The notes under the pieces: model-generated
Database searches by the model: none
What the model was told of the DNA's origin: nothing
What the model saw: only the letters and a program-made list of their open reading frames with translations
NCBI GenBank assembly: GCA_036258175.1
Contig: DATAEE010000083.1
Coordinates: 33,208-97,207, forward strand
Reading direction: 5' to 3'
Length of the DNA stretch: 64,000 bases
From: DATAEE01 sp036258175
Lineage (GTDB): Bacteria; Acidobacteriota; Vicinamibacteria; Vicinamibacterales; 2-12-FULL-66-21
Made by a program: the position numbers and the translations under genes
Shown here: positions 35,260 through 42,551 of the stretch, one piece after another
How the letters are laid out: every line of letters starts with the position of its first letter
Numbering within the stretch: the first letter of the stretch is position 1

Positions 35260-36025
35260 AGGGAAGAAGGAACGTGATCGCGCGGCCGAGGCGCCGCGAC
35301 CAGTCGTGTTCGGTGTGCCGGCCGCCCGGCTCCTCGACCCAAAGAAGAGACTCTCCCCAGCCCGCCCGCTCGAGCCCATCGGCCATCGCACGCGCGTCGC
35401 GCAGCGCCACCGCTCCCTCTTCGGTTCCCATGTCGAGATAAATGCGCGAGGCGGGTGTTCTGCGCGGGGACCTGAGATCGCCGATGACGTTGAAGATGCC
35501 GCGATCGCCGTGCCAGAACGCCGGGCTCATTGCCCCGGCGGCCCCGAATACGCGCGGCTGCTTGATGAGCGCGTACAGGCTGATGAGGCCTCCCATCGAC
35601 GACCCGAGAATCGCGGTTGCGTCCCTTGCGCGGGACGTCCGGAAGCGACGGTCGATCTGCGGCTTGAGCGTCGACGCCAGGAACTTCACGTACCGGTCTC
35701 CCTTGCCTGGCCCGTAGCGACGATCCGCAAACGGGCTGTACTCGGTGATGCGGTCGCGTCCCCGGTGATGGATGCCGACGACGATCACTTCCAGCCCGTC
35801 GTCGGCGAGGTCGGCCAACACCTCCAAAAGACCCCAGGTGCCGCCAGCGAAGGCGGTCGCCGGGTCGCTGAGGTTCTGGCCGTCGTGCATGTACAGCACG
35901 GGATAGCGATCGCGACTCTCGTCGTACGAGGAGGGCAGGTAGACGTCGACGGCCCGCCGGTTCCGCAGCTGCGGCGACCAGACAGCCGGCAGCGTGACTT
36001 TTGTGATTTGCGAGGCTCGGTTCAT
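35237..36025 (-). CDS. alpha/beta-hydrolase esterase (PF00756-type)
   Basis: 262 residues with the putative-esterase/enterochelin-esterase fold: VDVYLPSSYDESRDRYPVLY, HDGQNLSDPATAF, nucleophile elbow ILGSSMGGLIS, and the His near the end in GGRHTEHDW. No signal peptide. The start overlaps the stop of the upstream ATP-grasp gene (ATGA, 36022-36025), so the two are made together. This suggests hydrolysis or release of a product of the ligase, or activation of a related ester. Confidence 0.87.
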   Translation of the reverse strand: MNRASQITKVTLPAVWSPQLRNRRAVDVYLPSSYDESRDRYPVLYMHDGQNLSDPATAFAGGTWGLLEVLADLADDGLEVIVVGIHHRGRDRITEYSPFADRRYGPGKGDRYVKFLASTLKPQIDRRFRTSRARDATAILGSSMGGLISLYALIKQPRVFGAAGAMSPAFWHGDRGIFNVIGDLRSPRRTPASRIYLDMGTEEGAVALRDARAMADGLERAGWGESLLWVEEPGGRHTEHDWSRRLGRAITFLLPFTAAGRA

Positions 36026-37230
36026 TCAGTAGGACGTTCGGGCGCCGGCGCTGACGCGAAGAAATCGGCGTAGAACCGTTTGGCGTAGTCGTTGAGCAGG
36101 TGCTCGACTCGGCCTGCGTCTGGCGACGCGACGATCAGGCCTGCGTGGTAAGGCTTCTTCAGCCGCCGCACGATTTCCGGATCGGCAAACCTGGACAGGT
36201 CGGGCTCCTCCTGGCGTGCGAGCGTCAGGACGATGCCGGCCGACCCGGTTGCAACCGGCGGCGCGTCGTACCGCCCGTCTTCGCCCGCGATCTCGAGCCG
36301 CGCCCACTCGCGCCAGAGGTTGGCACCGGTTGCCGCCTCGATCACGTCGACGATGAAAGCGCCGCCGACGCGGGCCGACGTTTCGAGGAAGAACCACGCG
36401 CCGTCCGTGCCCCGGATGAACTCAGTGTGCGAGACTCCACGCTGCAGGCCGAGCCGCGACAGCACCTGTTGATTCACCGTCAGCAGCCCGCGCGCCTCGT
36501 CACCGTCGGACGGCAGGCGCCGCGTGATGAAAATCCCGCCCTCGTGGGCGACCTCCATCGGCGGTCGGCCATACTTCATCGCGACGGCGAAACGGATCTC
36601 GCCGCCGAACACGATGGAATCGACGTGATACACGTCGCCCTTGACGAATCGCTCCAACAGGTAGTCCGCGCGCCCCTCGCCCGCGGCCTCGAGCGCCCGC
36701 CAGAGTTCCTCCGCGTTATTCACCTTCTTGATGCCGATTGCCGCGGCTGACGACCGCGGCTTCATGACCCACGGAGCGGGCACGGTTCCCGTCCACGACC
36801 GGATCTCCTCGTCGTTGACGAGCGCCACGAAGTCCGGCACGAGGATGCCGCCGTTCCGAGCGCGCACGCGCATCGCGAGCTTGTCGCGGAAATGGCGGGC
36901 GGTCGTTTCTCCCATCCCCGGCGTGCGCAGGTACTCGCGGAGCATGGCCGCGGTCTCGACGTCGAAATCGTCGAGCGCGACGATGCGATCGAGCCGTTCG
37001 GCGCGGGCGATGCCGGCAACCCTGCGGCGGAGTGCGTCGGGGGTGATATCGCGCGGTACCGTGTGGATGGCGTCGATCGACTCGCGCGGCCAGGCCGCAT
37101 CCGCAAGCGAGTCGGCGGTCAGGAGCAGCACGCGGCACCCCTGGCGCCGGCACTCGCGGAGAAACTCTTCGCCCTTGAGGTACGTTGCGACCGCCAGCAC
37201 GGTGAGCGGTCGTCCCGCCTCGGTCATCAT
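36022..37230 (-). CDS. ATP-grasp ligase (carbamoyl-phosphate-synthase/biotin-carboxylase-like)
   Basis: 402 residues. The N-terminal Rossmann-like part (VLAVATYLKGEEFLRECRRQGCRVLLLT) precedes an ATP-grasp core with PWVMKPRSSAAAIGIKKVN (ATP Lys), LLERFVKGDVYHVDSIVFGG, and WFFLETSARVGGAFI (Mg-binding Glu, here E-T-S-A-R in place of E-x-N-x-R). Loss of the usual Asn may alter metal binding. A GGAG site in CCGGAGTATAAAAG upstream sets ATG 37230. It likely ligates a carboxylate to an amine; substrates are unknown. It is operonic with the esterase and divergent from another esterase. Confidence 0.85.
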   Translation of the reverse strand: MMTEAGRPLTVLAVATYLKGEEFLRECRRQGCRVLLLTADSLADAAWPRESIDAIHTVPRDITPDALRRRVAGIARAERLDRIVALDDFDVETAAMLREYLRTPGMGETTARHFRDKLAMRVRARNGGILVPDFVALVNDEEIRSWTGTVPAPWVMKPRSSAAAIGIKKVNNAEELWRALEAAGEGRADYLLERFVKGDVYHVDSIVFGGEIRFAVAMKYGRPPMEVAHEGGIFITRRLPSDGDEARGLLTVNQQVLSRLGLQRGVSHTEFIRGTDGAWFFLETSARVGGAFIVDVIEAATGANLWREWARLEIAGEDGRYDAPPVATGSAGIVLTLARQEEPDLSRFADPEIVRRLKKPYHAGLIVASPDAGRVEHLLNDYAKRFYADFFASAPAPERPTE

Positions 37231-37281
37231 TCTTTTATACTCCGGATTCTGCGTTGATCTGAGCTAATCTGCGCTTCCACC
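37231..37281. promoter_or_regulatory. divergent promoter between ATP-grasp and esterase genes
   Basis: 51 bases. ttttatactcc at 37233-37243 gives TATACT as a plausible -10 in the plus direction and a TATAAA-like sequence on the minus strand. The CCGGAGTATA string on the minus strand recurs upstream of the ybdK-like gene (42511-42524). Confidence 0.4.
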
Positions 37282-38013
37282 ATGAGGGACTATCACCGCT
37301 GGTACAGCCATCGCCTTGGCCGCGAGATGGGCGTGAACGTGTACGGCCACTGGGGGCCGCCGATGATCGTCTTTCCCACGACCGGCGGCGACGAGTGGGA
37401 GTACGAACGGCAGGGCGTCATCGCGTCGATCTGGCCGGCGATCGAGGACGGGCGCGTCAAGGTGTTCTGCATCAACACGAATCACGGCGATTCGTTCGGC
37501 AACGGCGGCGCGCATCCCCTCCACCGAAGCTGGATGCAGAAGCAGTACGACGAGTACGTCCGGGCCGAAATCGTCCCGTTCGTGCACTCGCACTGCCGCA
37601 CGGCGGATGTGCCCATCTGGACGATGGGCGCGTCGCTCGGCGCGTACCATGCGGCGAACACGCTGTTCAAGTATCCGGACCTGGTGAAGCGCTGCTACGC
37701 GCTCTCCGGCGTGTTCGACATGAAGCGATCGATGAACGGCCACTACGACGACAACTTCTATTTCAATAACCCGGTCGACTATCTGCAGAATCTCTCCGAC
37801 TCCTGGGCGCTCGGGAATCTTGCCAGCTGCGAGATCCACATCGCGACCGGAACGGGTCCGTGGGAGAACAGCGGCGAGTCGTATCGGCTCTCAGGAATTC
37901 TCGCGAGCCGCGGCGTCAGACATCACCTCGACGACTGGGGGCCGCTCGGGGGCCACGACTGGCCCTTCTGGAAACACCAGCTGCGCGTGTATCTGGGAAT
38001 TGAAGGGGCCTGA
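37282..38013 (+). CDS. COG4947-like esterase, alpha/beta-hydrolase
   Basis: 243 residues: RDYHRWYSHRLGREMGVNVYGHWGPPMIVFPTTGG beginning, nucleophile in TMGASLGAYHAAN, and His in GGHDWPFWKHQLRVYL. This compact esterase type differs from the one at 35237 and is often seen near ATP-grasp ligases. It lies between two divergent/convergent minus-strand ligase operons and ends two bases before the aminopeptidase stop, so it belongs to the same cluster. Confidence 0.85.
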   Translation: MRDYHRWYSHRLGREMGVNVYGHWGPPMIVFPTTGGDEWEYERQGVIASIWPAIEDGRVKVFCINTNHGDSFGNGGAHPLHRSWMQKQYDEYVRAEIVPFVHSHCRTADVPIWTMGASLGAYHAANTLFKYPDLVKRCYALSGVFDMKRSMNGHYDDNFYFNNPVDYLQNLSDSWALGNLASCEIHIATGTGPWENSGESYRLSGILASRGVRHHLDDWGPLGGHDWPFWKHQLRVYLGIEGA

Positions 38014-38015
38014 TC

Positions 38016-39041
38016 CTACAGCCCAAACCGATCGAGGCGGTACTTTCCCTTGTCGATGACCTGCTCGTCATCGATCCAGACGTCGCACTCCCGCGTCAGC
38101 ACGTCTACATGGGTTGTCGATTTCCAGTCGGCACCGGTCTGGCTGCCGTACGGATCGCCGAACGCGATGTGCACGCCTGGGACCTTTTCGTCCTGGAGCA
38201 GGATGCCGATCATGCGATCGACACCGAGGTTGGTGCCGAAGGCGAGCTCGCCGACACGGTCGCTGTGCTCGTCGGCGTGGCAGTAATCCCAGAACTCGCG
38301 CTCGAGATCGTGGCGGGGTGAGTCCGCCGCGACCAGGCGTCCGCCTTCGATGTGCAGCGTGAGCGGCGTGTCGTGGAGGTCGCCGTATTTCGGGCCGAAG
38401 TAGTCGCCTGCAGGTCCGTCGCAGACGAAGACGCCGTCGACCGATGCCGGCGTGGTAAAGACCTCGCCGGCGGGAAGATTCGACCAGTACCGCGTGCTGA
38501 TGAGGCCGCTCGTCTTGATCCAGTCCCATTCGGGATTGAAGGTGGCGGTGAACGCCGTGCCACGCGACGTGGAGACCCGCAGGCGCGACGCCCGCCGCAT
38601 TCGCTCGCGCAGCCGTTCGCTCAAGCGATCGACGAGCCGGTAGTCGGCGCGCATGCCCTCCATCATGATTTGCGGCGTGACGCCGACCATGTGCGCGTAG
38701 CGCATCATCCGGCGCTCGACGAGGCCGACGATCGCCATCCGGGCCTTGAGCTCTCCCTCGAGCGGCTGCACGCACAGGATGCCGGCATCTGCCTGGCCGA
38801 GCGCGTCGAGAACCGCCGGCGGCGCGTCAGTCAAAGGTCGTCGGGCGACAGCCTCGAGAAGGAGCCGGTCCGGGTGCGCGCCGGCGGAGTCGAGCGCGGC
38901 GCTCAGGCTCGCCGCGACCTCACGGCTCGCAGCGTCGGCCATGAGCGCGACGCGCTCGCCTGGTTGAACCGCGAGGCACACGTTAACGGCGTTGCGGGCA
39001 CCTTCGAGCAGCTCGGGGAGGACAGGGCCGAAATCGGTCAT
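38016..39041 (-). CDS. M29-like aminopeptidase (leucyl aminopeptidase, AmpS/AmpT type)
   Basis: 341 residues from ATG 39041. Family marks: NLPAGEVFTTPASVDG (metal Glu), GELAFGTNLGVDR (second Glu), ILLQDEKVPGVHIAFGDPYGSQ (His), and STTHVDVLTRECDVWIDD (His, Asp). It is last in the ybdK/ATP-grasp/ATP-grasp operon, 20 bases after the circularly permuted ligase. In this setting it may trim or hydrolyse a ligase-made amide rather than feed general peptide turnover. Length is about 60 residues below AmpS-type enzymes, the N-terminal domain being shorter. Confidence 0.8.
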   Translation of the reverse strand: MTDFGPVLPELLEGARNAVNVCLAVQPGERVALMADAASREVAASLSAALDSAGAHPDRLLLEAVARRPLTDAPPAVLDALGQADAGILCVQPLEGELKARMAIVGLVERRMMRYAHMVGVTPQIMMEGMRADYRLVDRLSERLRERMRRASRLRVSTSRGTAFTATFNPEWDWIKTSGLISTRYWSNLPAGEVFTTPASVDGVFVCDGPAGDYFGPKYGDLHDTPLTLHIEGGRLVAADSPRHDLEREFWDYCHADEHSDRVGELAFGTNLGVDRMIGILLQDEKVPGVHIAFGDPYGSQTGADWKSTTHVDVLTRECDVWIDDEQVIDKGKYRLDRFGL

Positions 39042-39061
39042 TGCGATTAATTGTACGACAC

Positions 39062-40402
39062 CTACCCAAGAACAAAAGCCGGCACCTGGCCGCCGCCCGA
39101 TGTGACATTGGCGAGGCCCGAGGCGCTCAGCCGGGTCAGGTAGCCGCCGAGCCGTCCGCGAAACAGATACGGCGCGAAGTCGACGAGCATTTCGCGCTCG
39201 ACGACCGCGCCCTCCTCGCACATCGCGAACCGCTCGCGGCGGACGGGGATGCGTGCCTGCACGATCCAGGCGCGCTCCGGTTCGCGAACCGCCCGTTCGA
39301 GTGCGCGATCCCACGTGCTAGCGTCGGTCTCCCAGCCCAGCGTGACGCCGCTGCCGCCGTATTCGTCGCTGGGCTTGACGACCATTTCTTCGCGGTGAGC
39401 GCGGACGTACGAGAGCAAGTCGATCTTTTGGCCGTCGCGAGTCGTTTCTGATTGAGTGAGCCGGCGCGTCCAGGGCACGTGACGGCGGATCAGTTCACGC
39501 TCCGTACGGTCGAACAACCCCTGGTGCCGATCGTCGGTGAGCACCGCGAAAAACGTCTTTTTGTGAGGAAGCTTGCACCGGAACGTATTGGCGACGCATG
39601 CAAGACGCTGCCTGTAAGCCTCCACGAGAAGCCGGCAATCGTCGTGGCGGGCGACGATGTCATTGATGAGGACGCGGCGATAGACGAGATCGACCGCGCG
39701 TCCAGCCGCGATCAGCCGGCCGTTCGCGATTTCCAGCTCCCGCGGATCGGCGACGACGGTCGGTGTCCCGAGAACGGAGAATGCGGCGGCGAGCAGCTCG
39801 AACTCGCTCCATGTCGGCACGTCGCGCCAATCCACAATGGCGATGACCGGCGCGGACGCGGTGCCGCCCCATTCCCGGAAGCTGGTGAGGAGCGCGACGT
39901 GCAGCCGCTCGATCGACTTGTGCATCGAAACCGCGAACTGCTCGCGGAACGGCGTCATCGCCGGCAGCGACTCGAACACCTCGCCCAGCCGCTGGGCGTA
40001 GCCGGGACCGGCGGGAGATTCGGCGTTGTACTCGGCGAACCAGAGCGAGTCCGGCAGGATGAACGCGTCGGCGCGCGAGGCTGTGCTCGCGGTCTGGTAT
40101 CCGGGATCGAGGGCTGCGAGCCGCAGCTCGGCCTCGGACAGTCCCAGTTCCGCGGTGAGGGCAGGCGTCTCGAGCGCCAGCCGCGCGACCCGCTCACCAA
40201 TCGCGGCGAGCCCCTCAGCGGCAGTGCGCACGCGCGCTTCGTCCGAGGCGGGGAGAAAGAACGGCCGGAGGAATGGGCAGAGGAGCCGGCCGCCGAACGT
40301 CAGCCGCTCGTCGCGCATGCGCACCGCGAGCTCTGCGCACGCGCGCTCGCCTGAAGCGGCCGCGAACAGGTCCTGCCAGATGCGTCCCGGATCGGCGGTC
40401 AC
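39062..40402 (-). CDS. circularly permuted ATP-grasp amide ligase
   Basis: 446 residues from GTG 40402, which overlaps the preceding stop by GTGA; upstream codons are unnecessary. Visible: a helical N-terminus, LWFAEYNAESPAGPGYAQ, APVIAIVDWRDVPTWSEFE, a middle region RRVLINDIV ... CKLPHKKTFFAVL, and the ATP-grasp block MVVKPSDEYGGSGVTLGW with the nucleotide-binding Lys, then WIVQARIPV. This resembles glutathionylspermidine-synthase-like or permuted ATP-grasp ligases. It should couple a carboxylate to an amine using ATP. Specific substrates cannot be told from sequence. Confidence 0.82.
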   Translation of the reverse strand: MTADPGRIWQDLFAAASGERACAELAVRMRDERLTFGGRLLCPFLRPFFLPASDEARVRTAAEGLAAIGERVARLALETPALTAELGLSEAELRLAALDPGYQTASTASRADAFILPDSLWFAEYNAESPAGPGYAQRLGEVFESLPAMTPFREQFAVSMHKSIERLHVALLTSFREWGGTASAPVIAIVDWRDVPTWSEFELLAAAFSVLGTPTVVADPRELEIANGRLIAAGRAVDLVYRRVLINDIVARHDDCRLLVEAYRQRLACVANTFRCKLPHKKTFFAVLTDDRHQGLFDRTERELIRRHVPWTRRLTQSETTRDGQKIDLLSYVRAHREEMVVKPSDEYGGSGVTLGWETDASTWDRALERAVREPERAWIVQARIPVRRERFAMCEEGAVVEREMLVDFAPYLFRGRLGGYLTRLSASGLANVTSGGGQVPAFVLG

Positions 40403-41355
40403 AGGCCGACGACGCTTTGGGCCGGTCCGATCCCGAGCATCTCGGCCCATCGCGGCCACGATTGTTCCGGGCGCCCGCGGAGCGCGCGATCGATCACCAG
40501 ATCGGACATCTTCTCGACGGCCATCTCGAAATAGAACGGCGTAATCCGATCCCGCTCGAAGTCGGGCGCGGGGTTCAGAAAATCGATCGCGTAGGGGATG
40601 TCCCCCTTGATCGCGAATTCGATCGTGTTCATCTCGTACCCGAGCGCCGTGTTGATCGTCTGCGCGTCACGCACGACCCGCGCGCCGAGCTCCGGCGGCA
40701 GGTAGTTGTGATCCACGATGTAGCGCCGCTCGCGAGGGTCATACGCGACCGGGACGATGTCGGACTTGCCGAACGTGAAACAGCGAACGTACCGATCGAA
40801 GTCGACGAACTCCTGGAGCGTCATGCAGTACGGCCCGGTGCCGTCGTAGGCGCGCAGCAGCTCGTCGCGGTTCTGGACCTTGTACACATGCTTCCAGCCG
40901 CCGCCGGAGTACGGCTTGAGGATTGCGGGCCGCCCAACGTAGTCGAGGATCGCGTCCCAGTCCACCGGATACCCAAGGTTGCGCAGCGATTCAGACGTGA
41001 GATCGAATTCGGCTGGATACGATTTCTGGGGCAGCACGACCGTTTTCGGGATTGCGATTCCCATCCGCGCGGCGACCGCGTAGTTGAAGAACTTGTCGTC
41101 CGCCGTCCACCAGAACGGGTTGTTGATGACGTAGGTTCCCGCGAGCATCGCGTGCTTCAGGTACGCGCGGTAGTACTCGACCTCGTGCGAGATCCTGTCG
41201 ACGATCACGCGATAGGCAGGAGGCTCGCCCATGCGCGTGCCGGTCAGCGTCACGAACTCGGCAGTGATCCCGTCGCGCCGGCCCTTCTGGTTGACACGTT
41301 CGAGAAAGGCAGGTGGGAACGCGTATTCCCGCCCGCACATCAGGCCAATCTTCAT
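40399..41355 (-). CDS. ATP-grasp ligase (glutathione-synthetase-like)
   Basis: 318 residues: MKIGLMCGREYAFPPAFLERVN, then NNPFWWTADDKFFNYAVAAR, VGRPAILKPYSGGGWKHVYKV (ATP-binding Lys and Gly loop), MTLQEFVDFDRYVRCFTFG, and GYEMNTIEFAIKGDIPYAIDFLNPAPD (E-F ... D-x-N metal site). It sits 12 bases after the ybdK-like gene and overlaps the next ligase by four bases. Likely second amide-forming step in a pathway begun by the GCS2-like enzyme. Confidence 0.85.
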   Translation of the reverse strand: MKIGLMCGREYAFPPAFLERVNQKGRRDGITAEFVTLTGTRMGEPPAYRVIVDRISHEVEYYRAYLKHAMLAGTYVINNPFWWTADDKFFNYAVAARMGIAIPKTVVLPQKSYPAEFDLTSESLRNLGYPVDWDAILDYVGRPAILKPYSGGGWKHVYKVQNRDELLRAYDGTGPYCMTLQEFVDFDRYVRCFTFGKSDIVPVAYDPRERRYIVDHNYLPPELGARVVRDAQTINTALGYEMNTIEFAIKGDIPYAIDFLNPAPDFERDRITPFYFEMAVEKMSDLVIDRALRGRPEQSWPRWAEMLGIGPAQSVVGL

Positions 41356-41367
41356 CCCTCAGGCTCC

Positions 41368-42516
41368 CTACGTTGCGATCGGCGATGAATCGTTCTGTTC
41401 GACCCCGCGCCGCGTCTCGTCCACGATGAAGCGCACGACCGAACGGAGGTCGCCGGTTTCGCGGAAGACCTGGAGCTGACGATCGGCGCTGGTTCCGTCG
41501 CGAAGAATCGTCCGGACGTAGCCGACTTCCTCCCGGCATCCCAAGTCGTCCAGCACGTCGTCGACGAACTCGAGCAGTTCGAGCGCGAGATCGCGCATCG
41601 GAACCTCGACTCGGCGCCCGAAGTCGATGAGCTTGCCGTCGATGCCCCAACGTGCGGCGCGCCACTTGTTCTCCTCGATCAGCGTGCGACGGTACAGGCG
41701 GAAGCCCTGATTGCGCTGATAGAGCCGGTGGAGCTTCACGATGATCGCCTGCGCGAGCGCGGCGATCGCGAGCGATGCGCGAGGATCCGTCGGCACGTCG
41801 CAAATGCGGAACTCCAGCGTGCCGAAGCTGGGATGGGGCCGCAAATCCCACCAGATCTTCTTCGGATTGTCGATGCAGTTCAGCTGCACGAGCAGCGCCG
41901 CGTAGCTCTCGTACTCGCCCCACGATCCGAAATGATCGGGAATCCCGGTTCGAGGGAACCTCCGGAAGACCGCGGTGCGATACGACTTGAGACCCGTGTC
42001 GCGGCCGGCCCAGAACGGCGAGCTGGTCGAGAGCGCGAGCAGGTGAGGTAGGAAGTACCGCGCAGCGTTCATCAGGTCGATTGCTTCCGACCGATCGGCC
42101 ACCGCGACGTGGACGTGCAGACCGAAAATCAGCAGCGACCGGGCGAGTTGCTGAAGCTCTTCGACGAGGTGCTCGTAACGCTCCCCCGGCGAGAGGATCT
42201 GATCGATCCAGTTCGAAAACGGGTGCGTCCCGGCCGCCGCGACCCGCAGGCCGACGCGATCGGCCGCCGCGACGAGCTCCCGCCGCATGCGCAGAATCTC
42301 CGACCGGAGCTGGTAGACGTCCTCGCAGATCCGGGTGCCGACCTCGACGATTGACTGGTGCAGCTCGGGCTTGATCTGATCGCCAAGCGAAGAAGCGCCG
42401 GAGGCCAGGAGCTCCGAGACGTGGGATCGGAGCTCCCACGTGTCGGGATCGACGATCTGGAATTCTTCCTCGACGCCGACGGTGAAGGCCTGCGGCATGG
42501 CGGCGACGCCTATCAT
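41368..42516 (-). CDS. ybdK: YbdK-type carboxylate-amine ligase (GCS2 family)
   Basis: 382 residues; the first ATG is 42516, but ATG 42498 (MPQAFTVGVEEEFQIV) fits homologues better. Family features: VGVEEEFQIVDPDT (catalytic Glu cluster), IKPELHQSIVEVGT, GTHPFSNW, FGLHVHVAV, STSSPFWAGRDTGLKSYR, PHPSFGTLEFRICDVPTD and EENKWRAARWG. YbdK-type enzymes are weak gamma-glutamyl-cysteine ligases in vitro, and their native roles are open. It heads the minus-strand four-gene operon with two ATP-grasp enzymes and an M29-like aminopeptidase. Confidence 0.92.
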   Translation of the reverse strand: MIGVAAMPQAFTVGVEEEFQIVDPDTWELRSHVSELLASGASSLGDQIKPELHQSIVEVGTRICEDVYQLRSEILRMRRELVAAADRVGLRVAAAGTHPFSNWIDQILSPGERYEHLVEELQQLARSLLIFGLHVHVAVADRSEAIDLMNAARYFLPHLLALSTSSPFWAGRDTGLKSYRTAVFRRFPRTGIPDHFGSWGEYESYAALLVQLNCIDNPKKIWWDLRPHPSFGTLEFRICDVPTDPRASLAIAALAQAIIVKLHRLYQRNQGFRLYRRTLIEENKWRAARWGIDGKLIDFGRRVEVPMRDLALELLEFVDDVLDDLGCREEVGYVRTILRDGTSADRQLQVFRETGDLRSVVRFIVDETRRGVEQNDSSPIAT

Positions 42517-42551
42517 ATACTCCGGTCGTCATTGCCTGAGCGGAGGCTTCA

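Noticed and set aside
40991..42532. 513-residue minus-strand frame spanning two ligase genes
   Set aside because: It shares DNA with the YbdK-like and ATP-grasp genes in another frame, is very Arg-rich and has no recognisable motif.
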